Source: Stakelama pacifica
GTDB lineage: Bacteria; Pseudomonadota; Alphaproteobacteria; Sphingomonadales; Sphingomonadaceae
NCBI RefSeq assembly: GCF_004361835.1
Contig: NZ_SNWD01000005.1
Span: 62,001-126,000, forward strand
Reading direction: 5' to 3'
DNA: 64,000 bases
A program made the translations under genes and the position numbers. Shown piece after piece: positions 19,769 to 28,791 of this stretch (the stretch's first letter is position 1; the number at the start of each line of letters is the position of its first letter). Under the pieces are notes generated by a model that saw nothing but the letters and a program-made list of their open reading frames with translations, ran no database searches and was not told the origin of the DNA.

Positions 19769-20797
19769 ATGACTTCAGGATCCCGAATCGCCGTCGATGC
19801 GATGGGCGGTGACGAGGGGTTGGCCGTGATGCTCGCCGGGGTTGCGCGTGCGCGTCGCCGGTATGAAGGTACTGAGTTCCTCCTTGTCGGTGACGAAGAT
19901 GCGATTCGTGCCGGGCTGGACAACCATCCCGGCCTGTCCGCGGCATCCGAAGTGGTGCACGCGCCCGAAATCGTGTCTTCCGAAGAAAAGCCGAGTCAGG
20001 CGATTCGCCGCGCAAAGACGACGTCGATGGGGATCGCCATCGATCTGGTGAAGCAGGGCAGGGCGGCAGCGGCCGTTTCGTCCGGCAATACCGGCGCGCT
20101 GATGGCCATGTCGAAACTCTCGCTGCGTACCATGGCGGGAATCGACCGGCCAGCGCTTGCCGCGCTGCTGCCCAGCCTTGAAACCGATCTGGTGATGCTC
20201 GATCTCGGTGCCAATGCCGAATGCGACATGCGCAATCTGGTCGAATTCGCGGTGATGGGCGCTGCCTATGCGCGCACCGCGCTCGACCTCGAAAAGCCGC
20301 GCGTGGCGTTGCTCAATATCGGATCGGAAGAGCAAAAGGGCACCGACAAGGTGCGCGATGCCGCGGCAAAGCTGCGCGGCGCGGTGCATCTGCCGCTGGC
20401 GTTCAAGGGCTATATCGAGGGCGACCGGCTGTCGCGCGGCGATGTCGATGTCGTGGTATGCGACGGATTTTCGGGCAATATCGCGCTCAAAACGGCGGAA
20501 GGCACGGCGCGCTTCGTCGGCGATCTGCTGAAGCGCGCCTTTTCGAGTTCACTCCGCTCGAAAGTCGGCTTTCTGATCTCGCGCCCCGCCACCGAATTGC
20601 TGCGCAGCCATCTCGATCCCAACAACCATAATGGTGCAGTCTTTCTCGGCCTCAACGGTCTTGTCGTCAAAAGCCATGGCGGTGCGAACGAAGTCGGGGT
20701 CGCCACGGCGATCGGGCTTGCCGCCAAGATGGTGCGCGACGATCTGACCCGCCGTATTTCCGAAGACCTGCAGAATTTCGAGGCGGAGGCCGCGTGA
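19769..20797 (+). CDS. plsX: phosphate acyltransferase PlsX
   Basis: A 342-residue PlsX that turns acyl-ACP and phosphate into acyl-phosphate for PlsY, the first step of membrane phospholipid synthesis. Signatures are [12 protein letters not shown] at the start, [24 protein letters not shown] loop ([16 protein letters not shown]), [10 protein letters not shown], and [16 protein letters not shown]. It follows rpmF by 32 bases, and its end overlaps the fabH GTG by four bases. Confidence 0.97.
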   Translation: MTSGSRIAVDAMGGDEGLAVMLAGVARARRRYEGTEFLLVGDEDAIRAGLDNHPGLSAASEVVHAPEIVSSEEKPSQAIRRAKTTSMGIAIDLVKQGRAAAAVSSGNTGALMAMSKLSLRTMAGIDRPALAALLPSLETDLVMLDLGANAECDMRNLVEFAVMGAAYARTALDLEKPRVALLNIGSEEQKGTDKVRDAAAKLRGAVHLPLAFKGYIEGDRLSRGDVDVVVCDGFSGNIALKTAEGTARFVGDLLKRAFSSSLRSKVGFLISRPATELLRSHLDPNNHNGAVFLGLNGLVVKSHGGANEVGVATAIGLAAKMVRDDLTRRISEDLQNFEAEAA

Positions 20798-21753
20798 CAC
20801 GTCGTTCGGTAATTGCCGGCACCGGCTCCGCGCTTCCTGCCCGCCGGGTGTCGAATGCCGAACTGGCCGAGACCGTAGATACCAGCGACGAATGGATCGT
20901 CGAACGCACCGGCATTCGCTTTCGCCATATCGCAGGACCGGAAGAGACGACCGGCACGCTCGCGACCGACGCGGCGAAAGCAGCGCTTGCCTCGGCGGGG
21001 ATCGCCGCTGCCGATATCGACCTGATTGTTCTCGCCACCGCGACGCCTGACCAGACATTTCCGGCCACCGCAACGCGGGTTCAGGCGGCGCTCGGCATCA
21101 ATGATTGCGTGGCGTTCGATGTTGCGGCCGTCTGTTCGGGCTTTCTCTACGCGCTTCAGGTCGCCGACAGCATGATCGCGAACGGCGCAGCAAACCGCGC
21201 GCTGGTGATCGGCGCCGAAACCTTCAGCCGCATTCTCGATTGGGAAGACCGTGCGACCTGCGTCCTGTTCGGCGACGGGGCGGGGGCGATCGTGCTGGAA
21301 GCGCGCGAAGGCGAAGCAGGCATTCTCGCCGCGAAGCTGCACGCCGACGGGCGGCACAACGAACTTCTCTATGTCGATGGCGGGCCGTCGACCACCGGCA
21401 CGGTCGGCAAGCTCAGGATGCGCGGGCGTGAAGTATTTCGCCATGCCGTCACCAACCTTTCCGACGTGATGCGCGAATCGCTCGCGCTGGCGGGGCTTGG
21501 TCCGGAGGATGTTGACTGGGTGGTGCCGCATCAGGCGAATGCCCGCATTCTCGACGCGACTGCCCGCAAATTGTCGCTGCCTGCCGAGCGCGTGATCGTG
21601 ACAGTGGATCAGCACGCCAATACGTCGGCCGCATCGGTTCCGCTCGCGCTCGACGTTGCGGTTCGCGACGGGCGGATCAGGCGCGGCGACCTGCTGGTTC
21701 TGGAAGCCATGGGTGGCGGATTCACCTGGGGTGCCGCGATCGTCCGATACTGA
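20794..21753 (+). CDS. fabH: 3-oxoacyl-ACP synthase III FabH
   Basis: A 319-residue FabH that condenses acetyl-CoA with malonyl-ACP to start fatty acid synthesis. The Cys-His-Asn triad is visible: [23 protein letters not shown], and [28 protein letters not shown] and the C-terminal [13 protein letters not shown] are typical. The GTG start at 20794 lies in the plsX stop (GTGA), so the two are translationally coupled. Confidence 0.97.
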   Translation: MTRRSVIAGTGSALPARRVSNAELAETVDTSDEWIVERTGIRFRHIAGPEETTGTLATDAAKAALASAGIAAADIDLIVLATATPDQTFPATATRVQAALGINDCVAFDVAAVCSGFLYALQVADSMIANGAANRALVIGAETFSRILDWEDRATCVLFGDGAGAIVLEAREGEAGILAAKLHADGRHNELLYVDGGPSTTGTVGKLRMRGREVFRHAVTNLSDVMRESLALAGLGPEDVDWVVPHQANARILDATARKLSLPAERVIVTVDQHANTSAASVPLALDVAVRDGRIRRGDLLVLEAMGGGFTWGAAIVRY

Positions 21754-21859
21754 TACGATATTCGGTATAAATTGCGGGTGATTACGCAATAGCCATATAT
21801 TGCGACGCCTATCCAATCTGATACCATTCATGGGCAGCGGAAAACCATGGAGCGAGTTA

Positions 21860-22159
21860 ATGGCAGTTGGCGAAACACTGACACGAGCGGACCTTGCGGA
21901 ATCAATTTATAACCATATCGGATTGTCGCGCGCTGACTCGGCCCGTTTTGTGGAGGATATTCTCGCCCATATGTGCGAAGCGCTTTCACGCGGCGAAAAT
22001 GTAAAAATTTCAGGATTCGGCAGCTTCATTCTGCGTGACAAGAAAGAGCGCATCGGTCGTAATCCGAAAACGGGCGTGGAGGTGCCGATCGCACCGCGCC
22101 GGGTCCTGACCTTTCGCGCGAGCCAGATGCTGCGCGACCGGATCGCCGAGGCGGATTGA
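21860..22159 (+). CDS. ihfA: integration host factor alpha subunit
   Basis: A 99-residue HU/IHF-family DNA-bending protein. It starts [20 protein letters not shown] and has the beta-arm [27 protein letters not shown], with the DNA-intercalating Pro in NPKTG. The order after fabH and before a MerR gene is the usual alphaproteobacterial place of ihfA. The ATG at 21860 fits the family; the frame is open a further 60 bases upstream. About 105 bases separate it from fabH, enough for its own promoter. Confidence 0.95.
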   Translation: MAVGETLTRADLAESIYNHIGLSRADSARFVEDILAHMCEALSRGENVKISGFGSFILRDKKERIGRNPKTGVEVPIAPRRVLTFRASQMLRDRIAEAD

Positions 22160-22542
22160 GCGCCAGGCCCGCCTCTAACGAAAAGAAGGTGCCCGAGGCG
22201 TTCCGGACAATCGGCGAGTTGTCGGCGGAGCTGGACATCCCGCAGCACCGGCTGCGCTATTGGGAAAGCCGCATCACGCAGCTTCGCCCGGTGCAGCGGG
22301 CAGGTCAGCGGCGCTATTACCGGCCGGAGGATGTGGCGCTTGTTCGTCGCATCCACCTGCTGCTGAGCGAGGAAGGCTACACGATCGACGGCGTCCGACG
22401 GGTGCTGGATCAGGAAGCTGGCGGTACGCCCGCGACAAGCCGGACCGACAGGTCGGCAAAGCGCGATGCCGCGCCTTCCGCCGCGAAGCTGCGGGCGGTT
22501 CGCGCCCTGCTGGCAAAGGCGCTGGCCGACGATCTGGGCTGA
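22156..22542 (+). CDS. MerR family transcriptional regulator
   Basis: A 128-residue MerR-type regulator starting with TTG at 22156, overlapping the ihfA stop. The DNA-binding part is [23 protein letters not shown], then [43 protein letters not shown]. After about residue 85 the tail is Arg/Ala-rich, too short for a real effector domain and without metal-binding cysteines. This ihfA-linked MerR protein is common in alphaproteobacteria; its regulon is not known. No tRNA gene follows it here. Confidence 0.9.
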   Translation: MSARPASNEKKVPEAFRTIGELSAELDIPQHRLRYWESRITQLRPVQRAGQRRYYRPEDVALVRRIHLLLSEEGYTIDGVRRVLDQEAGGTPATSRTDRSAKRDAAPSAAKLRAVRALLAKALADDLG

Positions 22543-22658
22543 CAGGCCCGGGGTGGCGCCGCCATCGCGGCCCGCAAATAGTCGCTTCGATCGTCATCAT
22601 GGCGAGACATATGCGCGACAGAAAGGGCGTCCCTTTCCGCGCATGGAGTCGCTGTCTT

Positions 22659-23789
22659 ATGGTTCGCTTCCGTTCCCGTTCCGCCTGTCTTCGCCGTGCC
22701 CTGGCTTTTTCCTTTGCGCTGATTCTCCCGGCGCAGACGGGCGCACACGCCGGCGAGGTCGATCGGGTGGAGGGATTGCCCGCATCGCTTCGTCTTGATC
22801 AGGTGCGGATCCTGGGATCGCATAACAGCTATAAACCCTTTCCCGACGCGCGCGCCGAACATCGCATCCGTACGCTCGCGCCCGACGACTGGAACGGCCT
22901 TGCGTATGGCCATCCGCCGCTCGAGACGCAGCTCTCGCTCGGCATCCGGCAGATCGAGATCGATGTCGCGCCGGATCCGGACGGCGGACGCTATGCCGAA
23001 CCCTATCTGATGACGACGCCACAGGCGCGCGCAGAAATGACCGCGCCGGGGGCAAAGGTGCTGCATGTCGCGGGGGTCGATACCGGTACGCACTGCCTGA
23101 CCTTTCGCGACTGTCTGACGACGCTGCGCCGCTGGTCCGATGCGCACCCCGGCCATCTGCCGATCACGGTGCTTGTCAATGCCAATACGTTCGATGCAGT
23201 GCCCGGATTCAGGCCTTTTTCGGCGCAGTTCGACGCCGCAACGCTCGATTCGCTCGATCGGGATATCCTGACCGTCATCGGCCGCGACCGGATGATCGTT
23301 CCCGATCAAGTGCGCGGCGATGCCGCGACGCTGGCCGATGCGGTGCGTGCGCATCGCTGGCCGACGCTAGGCGAGGCGAAGGGCAAACTCCTGTTCGTCT
23401 TCGATGCCGGAGCGGAGGATGAGGACCGCTATCGTCAGGGCCGTCCCTCCCTCAAAGGGCGTGCGATGTTCGGCTATTATCCCGAAAGCGCGGCCGAGGC
23501 GTCGATCTTCAACATTCAGGACCCGCGCGGGCAGACCGACCGGATACAGCAACTCGTGCGGAAGGGCTTTCTGGTGCGTACCCGAACCGATGCCAATACG
23601 GCCGAAGCGCGCGCGAAAGATTATTCGCGGCGCGACGCGGCGGTCGCATCAGGCGCGCAATATATCAGCACCGATTATTATGACGGCGCTCCCGATCCGC
23701 TCGGTCTCGGCTTTCGGGTGACGCTGCCCGGCGGCTGGTGGCAATGCGATCCGGTAACCGCGCCGCGCTGCGATCCGTCAGCACGATAG
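22659..23789 (+). CDS. exported PI-PLC X-domain-like phosphodiesterase
   Basis: A 376-residue protein with a signal peptide (MVRFRSRSACLRRALAFSFALILPAQTGAHAG). The TIM-barrel PI-PLC-C1-like domain shows ILGSHNSYKPF (first catalytic His), LGIRQIEIDVAPDPDG (acid and metal ligands), VLHVAGVDTGTHCLTFRDCL, and a C-terminal RTRTDANTAEAR with SGAQYISTDYYD, typical of the Ca2+-dependent phosphoinositide-specific phospholipase C group (PF16670-like). It should cleave a phosphodiester of an inositol or glycerol phosphate outside the cytoplasm. ATGs at 22599 and 22611 are alternative starts, but 22659 fits the signal peptide. It converges with a TonB-dependent receptor and is close to a histidine acid phosphatase. 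Confidence 0.82.
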   Translation: MVRFRSRSACLRRALAFSFALILPAQTGAHAGEVDRVEGLPASLRLDQVRILGSHNSYKPFPDARAEHRIRTLAPDDWNGLAYGHPPLETQLSLGIRQIEIDVAPDPDGGRYAEPYLMTTPQARAEMTAPGAKVLHVAGVDTGTHCLTFRDCLTTLRRWSDAHPGHLPITVLVNANTFDAVPGFRPFSAQFDAATLDSLDRDILTVIGRDRMIVPDQVRGDAATLADAVRAHRWPTLGEAKGKLLFVFDAGAEDEDRYRQGRPSLKGRAMFGYYPESAAEASIFNIQDPRGQTDRIQQLVRKGFLVRTRTDANTAEARAKDYSRRDAAVASGAQYISTDYYDGAPDPLGLGFRVTLPGGWWQCDPVTAPRCDPSAR

Positions 23790-23793
23790 GCGG

Positions 23794-23830
23794 AAAAAAA
23801 GGGGCGGCCGGCACGATGGCCGACCGCCCC
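23794..23830 (-). terminator. intrinsic terminator of the TonB-dependent receptor gene
   Basis: On the minus strand, directly after the receptor stop at 23855, a stem (GGGGCGG, mismatch, then GCCG pairing with CGGC) is followed by seven T. It sits between two convergent genes and may also slow read-through from the PI-PLC-like gene. Confidence 0.75.
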
Positions 23831-23854
23831 CCGAAAAACGAACCGATCGCGCGG

Positions 23855-26650
23855 TTACATGCGATAGGACAGGTTCAGGAAGTAATTGCGCCCGGTCTCA
23901 ATATAGCCGCCCGAGCGGTCGACCGACAGCAGCGCCGAATTCTCGCCATAGGTCGCCCAGTAATTGGACGCGTTGAGCAGGTTTTCGACCGCGACACCGA
24001 CGGTGAACCGTTCGGAGATCGAGTAATTGGCGGTGAAGTTCATCATCGATACCGGCTGCATATAGGTATCGGGCTGAGGATTGCGGACATCGGCGAGCTT
24101 GTTGCCGCTGTAGTTATAGTTCAGCGCGGCGCTCACGGGGCCGTGATTGTAGAAAAGCTCCGCGTTCAGCATCACCTGTGGCGCCTGCGGCATCCGGCGC
24201 TTTTCGCGCACCGGCTGATTATCGGCACCGCGCGTAATCGCAATCGTCGCATCCGCGCGTTGCAGCGTCAGGCTCGCCTGCAGCCCAAGTCCGTCGAATA
24301 CGCCCGGCAGATTTTTGAAGCTGTACCGGCCGAACAGTTCGACGCCATATACATCGCCCTTGCCGCTCGAATCGTTCGATGTGACCTCGATATTATCGCT
24401 TCCCTGAGAAGGAATGCCGACCAGCGTCGAGTCGGTCGAAGTAGCGAACCAGATATGCGACAGCCGCTTATAATAGGCAGCGACCGAGAAGAAGTCGGTT
24501 CCTGATCCGGCGATCTCAAGCGAACCATCGACATTCCATGCGGTGGTCACGTCGAGATCGGGATTGGGCACGCTGATCGACTTGATCGTGCGTACCGGCT
24601 TTCCGTCGATCGTCTGCACATCATAGGTGATGTTGGTCGGGCCGACGAGCAGGCCGAAGGCAGGCCGGGTGTAGCTCTTGCGTACCGACAGGCGATAGAC
24701 CGTCGAATCGTCGGGGCGATAGGAGGCGATGACGCTGGGCAGCCACTGATTATAGCTTTTGGTGCTGGTGACAAAATGGCTGGTGTCGGTCGTGCCGTCA
24801 TCCTCGCTCTGCCAATAGGTCGCCTTGAACCGGTTATGTTCGAAACGCAGGCCGGGCACGACCGACAGCCCGCCGCTGGTCAGGTCGGCGGTGATATAGC
24901 CCGCCAGACGCTGTTCGGTGCCGTCGAGCTTCTGCTCGTTCAGCACATCAGGGTCGACCGTGGCGAGTTTGCTCAGCGACAGTTCGCGCGCCTGCCCTTC
25001 GATATAATCATGGTCGTAGATGAAGAACGGGATTTGCGCACCGCCATGCATATATTCGGTGACGAGCTCGCCCGGCGCCTGATCGAGCGTCGGGATATTG
25101 TCGCCCGAAAAATCATATGACAGCGCTTCGTTGATTCCGTTCGATCCGCGATCCGCGGTTTCGAATTTCGCGCCCGCATGGATCGCGCTCAGCCCCTGAT
25201 CGGCGAGCTTGTAGTGAAAATTGACTGCGCCCTCGCCCTTGGATTCCTCGACATGCTGGAACTGGACCGTCGAATAGGTTTCCTTGAAATTGGAAAAATC
25301 AGTCAGATAGGCGCGCGCCGCATCGTCCAGCACCACGCGCGGAGCGATGGCGTCGTTGTTGCTGGTGATGAGCTGAAACGTCGCGGTGCCGGTGTTGTCG
25401 CCGCCGATATAGGCCGGGGTCTGATATTTGGCCTGAAGGCGGAAGGGATATTCGTTGCGTCCCTTCGAATAGGCGCCGTAGAAATCGGCCGATGCCCGGT
25501 CGCTGATCGTCACGTCGCCGCCCAGTTTCGTCGTGAACAGGCGCTGCTTATTATGTTCGGTGCGGAAATAATTGCTGCCGCCGACGCCGTAAATCGCGAC
25601 ATAGCCGTCCGCGTCATACATGCCGCCGCCGGGATTGGGATTGATCTGGTTCGACGACAGGTCGACCTGGCGGATCGCGGTCTGGTCCATCCAGCTTTTC
25701 AGGCGATACTCGCCATAAGTGCTGCGCGAATAGAGGGTGAACGCGTCGCCCTTATATTCAAGGTTCAGTGTACCGCCGAAGCGCTCGATCTTGTTCTGAT
25801 AGACGTTCCACGACACGCCGCGACCAAAGGCATTGTCCAGATTGTCACGGATGCTGCCGGGGACATTATTGTCGTATTTGACATAGTCCTTATGCATCGT
25901 CGTCGCTTCGCCATAGACGTTCTTCTTGCCGTAATAGGCCGAGGCATAGACGCCGAAATTGTCGAAGGTCTGCGCGGTTTCGATCTGCGCGGTGCCGCCC
26001 AGCGAATCCTGATCGCGCGCCGCGGCGCGGCCGTTTACCTGACCCTGCGTGCGGACCTGAAAATAATGGTCGGGCAAAGCGAAGGGTGAGGCGGTGACGA
26101 AGTCGATGATCCCCGCGATCGCATCGCCGTCCTGCGCGGCGGTGGGGGCCTTGTCCACGCGCACCTCGGCAAGCGAGAAGGGCGAGAGCAGGTTCATCGA
26201 GATGGCGCGGTTATTCTGGTCGGTTTGGGCCAGCCGCACGCCGTCGAACTGATAGGCGTTATAGCTGGTGTCGAGACCGCGGATCGAGACATATTGCGCC
26301 TCACCGGTCGCGGCCATGTTGAACCCCTGACTGACCGAGGAGCTGAGGCCGGGGATGCGCGTCAGCAGATCGGCGAGATTCTGCTGCGGCTGCGCGCGAA
26401 GCTCTTCGCCCGACACGATCGTCACCAGCGATTTGCTGTCGAGCTGTTCGTCCTGAACCTTTTTAATCGCCTGCCGCTGGCCGCTGACGACAATATCGCT
26501 TGCGTCGCGATTCTGATCGATGTCGGCGAGTGTTGCTGCGGCGTCGTGGGCGGTCTCGCCGGCATGGGCGAAGGACGGAATCTGCATGGCGAGGATGAGC
26601 GCCGTGCCCGCGAGCAGGCGCGCGCCTGCCCGGTTCAGGATAATAGACAT
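23855..26650 (-). CDS. TonB-dependent outer-membrane receptor (organophosphate locus)
   Basis: A 931-residue receptor with a signal peptide ending near FAHAGE, a TonB box (DIVVSGQRQ, about residue 50), a plug domain (LVTIVSGEELRAQPQQNLADLLTRIPGL, then YVSIRGLD) and a 22-strand barrel ending in the aromatic-tailed YFLNLSYRM. The type resembles the large TonB_Xanth_Caul receptors of sphingomonads that import complex organic solutes. The substrate cannot be read from sequence. Its neighbours, an exported PI-PLC-like enzyme and an exported phytase-type phosphatase, suggest phosphorylated inositols or a related ester. Confidence 0.9.
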   Translation of the reverse strand: MSIILNRAGARLLAGTALILAMQIPSFAHAGETAHDAAATLADIDQNRDASDIVVSGQRQAIKKVQDEQLDSKSLVTIVSGEELRAQPQQNLADLLTRIPGLSSSVSQGFNMAATGEAQYVSIRGLDTSYNAYQFDGVRLAQTDQNNRAISMNLLSPFSLAEVRVDKAPTAAQDGDAIAGIIDFVTASPFALPDHYFQVRTQGQVNGRAAARDQDSLGGTAQIETAQTFDNFGVYASAYYGKKNVYGEATTMHKDYVKYDNNVPGSIRDNLDNAFGRGVSWNVYQNKIERFGGTLNLEYKGDAFTLYSRSTYGEYRLKSWMDQTAIRQVDLSSNQINPNPGGGMYDADGYVAIYGVGGSNYFRTEHNKQRLFTTKLGGDVTISDRASADFYGAYSKGRNEYPFRLQAKYQTPAYIGGDNTGTATFQLITSNNDAIAPRVVLDDAARAYLTDFSNFKETYSTVQFQHVEESKGEGAVNFHYKLADQGLSAIHAGAKFETADRGSNGINEALSYDFSGDNIPTLDQAPGELVTEYMHGGAQIPFFIYDHDYIEGQARELSLSKLATVDPDVLNEQKLDGTEQRLAGYITADLTSGGLSVVPGLRFEHNRFKATYWQSEDDGTTDTSHFVTSTKSYNQWLPSVIASYRPDDSTVYRLSVRKSYTRPAFGLLVGPTNITYDVQTIDGKPVRTIKSISVPNPDLDVTTAWNVDGSLEIAGSGTDFFSVAAYYKRLSHIWFATSTDSTLVGIPSQGSDNIEVTSNDSSGKGDVYGVELFGRYSFKNLPGVFDGLGLQASLTLQRADATIAITRGADNQPVREKRRMPQAPQVMLNAELFYNHGPVSAALNYNYSGNKLADVRNPQPDTYMQPVSMMNFTANYSISERFTVGVAVENLLNASNYWATYGENSALLSVDRSGGYIETGRNYFLNLSYRM

Positions 26651-26863
26651 TTCGATATTCCCTACAAAGCGTGGTTCGCAAAAGGGAACGACCCCCGGGC
26701 CGCCCTCCCCGGCGCGGCGGCTAAACGGTTTATGTTGCAGCGCGACAACGAATTTGCGGCAAATCGGCGGCAGAAATATTTAAGTAAAATGAATTGATTT
26801 ATATCGCGTTGAATTCGCTCGCATTCGCCTGAAACCCTCTGGTTCCGGCGATTTTAACAGGCG

Positions 26864-26881
26864 GCGTCATAAAGCCTTCAT
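26864..26881 (+). promoter_or_regulatory. possible Pho box before the histidine acid phosphatase
   Basis: GCGTCAT-AAAG-CCTTCAT forms two 7-base direct repeats with an 11-base period, the spacing of PhoB half-sites (consensus CTGTCAT, four-base spacer). Each repeat matches five of seven consensus bases. It ends 22 bases before the start of the phosphatase gene, in the 254-base gap between divergent genes. No second copy was seen before the receptor. Confidence 0.4.
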
Positions 26882-26903
26882 GTGCCGTCCCTAGGCGTGC
26901 GGC

Positions 26904-28121
26904 ATGATCCGACCGCTTATTCGCGCCGTAACGCTGACGGCTTTCCTCGTCTTCACACCGCTCGCATCGGCCGCGCCTGCCGGCACCCCGGGCATAGAAC
27001 GGATGGTACTGGTGATGCGGCACGGGGTCCGCACGCCGCTGCATGGGGAGGTGCCCGACGGCACGCGCACGGGAGCGCCATGGCCCGAATGGAAGGCACC
27101 CGACGAACAGATAACCCCCCATGGCGCAAAGGCGCTGCGCGCGCTGGGTGAGGCCGATCGGCGCTGGTTCGCGGCGCATGGCCTGATCGCGGCGACGGGA
27201 TGCCCCGACACGTCTGCGGTTCGGATCCGCGCCAATATCTCGCCGCGTACGATCGAAAGCGGCCGCGACTATGCCGATGGGCTCGCGCCGGGTTGTGCCC
27301 TTCCCGTTTCGCATCGGATGGACGGCGGTGCCGATCCGCTGTTCGAGCCGCTATCGGCGCATCCCGCGAAGTTCGACGCTGACGCGGCGGTGGCTTCGAT
27401 CCGCAGCTTTACCGGCGGTCCCGCCGCGCTGGCCGAGCGGCATCGTGCCGGGCTCACCCTTCTCGAAACCGTGCTCGCCTGCCCCGCCCCGGGACCGTGC
27501 AGCCCGGTTGCGCCCTCCGCCGTCGTGCCGACCGCCGACGGGCACGGTATCAGCCTGACCGGGCCGATCCGGGCGGCATCGGGTACCGCACAGGTGCTGA
27601 TGCTCGAATATCTCGAAGGCTTTCCGCTGGCGAAGGTCGGCTGGGGCCGCGCGACGCCGGATGTGCTGAAGCGGCTGGGCGCGGTGCACGGCGCGCTGTT
27701 CGATGTCTTCAGCCGTCCTCCTTATATGACCGCGTTCCAGATGGCGCCGACCGTCGACCGCATCCTTCGCGATTTCACGGCGAAGGACGCACCGCGAATC
27801 GACATGCTGGTCGGACATGACACCAATGTCGCCGCGCTGGGCGCGCTGTTGCAGGTGCCCGTTGAGGCACCGGGCTTTGCGAAGGGCGATCCCTCGCCGG
27901 GCGGCGCGCTGGCGCTCGCGCTGGTCCGTCAGGGGGATGGCAATCCTGCCGTGAAAGTGTGGTATCGCAGCCAGAGCGCGCAGGCGATCCGCGCAGCAAG
28001 CGATCAGGTCCAATGGACTCCGCTCGCCATTCCCGGGTGTGACGAGGGCGCGGACCATCTCTGCCCGCTCCCCCGTTTCAAAACGCTGATCCTCGCCCGG
28101 ACCGCCGCCGCGCGAGAATGA
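26904..28121 (+). CDS. exported histidine acid phosphatase, phytase/glucose-1-phosphatase type
   Basis: A 405-residue periplasmic enzyme with a signal peptide (MIRPLIRAVTLTAFLVFTPLASAA). The catalytic signature is RHGVRTP (residues 39-45), with His as phosphate acceptor, and the proton donor is in GHDTN (304-308), as in E. coli AppA and Agp. Paired cysteines (100/131, 193/199, and two near the C-terminus) fit an oxidised periplasmic fold. The HDTN sequence is typical of phytases. Substrate may be phytate, sugar phosphates or others. It is divergent from the receptor gene and about three kilobases from the PI-PLC-like gene. Confidence 0.9.
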   Translation: MIRPLIRAVTLTAFLVFTPLASAAPAGTPGIERMVLVMRHGVRTPLHGEVPDGTRTGAPWPEWKAPDEQITPHGAKALRALGEADRRWFAAHGLIAATGCPDTSAVRIRANISPRTIESGRDYADGLAPGCALPVSHRMDGGADPLFEPLSAHPAKFDADAAVASIRSFTGGPAALAERHRAGLTLLETVLACPAPGPCSPVAPSAVVPTADGHGISLTGPIRAASGTAQVLMLEYLEGFPLAKVGWGRATPDVLKRLGAVHGALFDVFSRPPYMTAFQMAPTVDRILRDFTAKDAPRIDMLVGHDTNVAALGALLQVPVEAPGFAKGDPSPGGALALALVRQGDGNPAVKVWYRSQSAQAIRAASDQVQWTPLAIPGCDEGADHLCPLPRFKTLILARTAAARE

Positions 28122-28239
28122 GCGGGATCAGGGCGCGGGCGGCGGCATATCTTCGCCGCGCCGATCCTCATACTATGGTGCATTGATCTGATTCTATCGG
28201 ACGATTGGGTTCGCCAGTCCCGCTACCGAAACGTGTTTA

Positions 28240-28782
28240 TTAGTCGCGATCGGGGCCGAGCGCGGGGTCGATGTCGCGCGGGCGGACGAAATGGAGCAGA
28301 TGGCCGGTGCCGTCGCCGACATCGGCCCAGCGATCCACGTCGAAGCGGATGACCGCGACGCTTGCGGTGGGGAATTTCTGCTCGACCAGATCGCGCAGCG
28401 GCTCGTCCGCACCATGGGGTACGAGCGTGAGTACCAGCTCCTCCAGCCCCGGATTATGCCCGGCGAGCATCACCGTTTGCGTCTCGTCCGAAAATTCGCG
28501 GACAATGTCGACCAGCGTCGCTGCGCTGGCCAGATAGGCGCGCCGGTCCCAGTGCGGTGCCAGCGTCCGGCAAAGTCCGTGCGCGAAATGCTCCAGCGTC
28601 TGTTCCACCCGCACTGCGGGCGAGGCGAACAGCGCATCGAACGGCAGGTTGAGCGAGCGCAGGGTGCGCCCCATCGTCACCGCCGCGCGCTCTCCCTTCG
28701 CATTGAGCGGACGATCGAAATCGCGCGAGACGGTATCGTCCCAGCTCGATTTGGCGTGGCGCAGCAGGATCAGCGTCTTCAT
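28240..28782 (-). CDS. SixA-type histidine phosphatase
   Basis: A 180-residue phosphatase of the histidine phosphatase superfamily. The catalytic motif is LLRHAKSSWDD near residue 7 and the second His is in MLAGHNPGLEELV. The RHAKSSW form is that of SixA, which removes phosphate from histidine phosphotransfer proteins, but many alphaproteobacterial relatives have no assigned target. No signal peptide is seen. It is on the same strand as the helicase gene and starts 10 bases after its stop, so both may be on one transcript. Confidence 0.87.
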   Translation of the reverse strand: MKTLILLRHAKSSWDDTVSRDFDRPLNAKGERAAVTMGRTLRSLNLPFDALFASPAVRVEQTLEHFAHGLCRTLAPHWDRRAYLASAATLVDIVREFSDETQTVMLAGHNPGLEELVLTLVPHGADEPLRDLVEQKFPTASVAVIRFDVDRWADVGDGTGHLLHFVRPRDIDPALGPDRD

Positions 28783-28791
28783 GGCGCTCCG

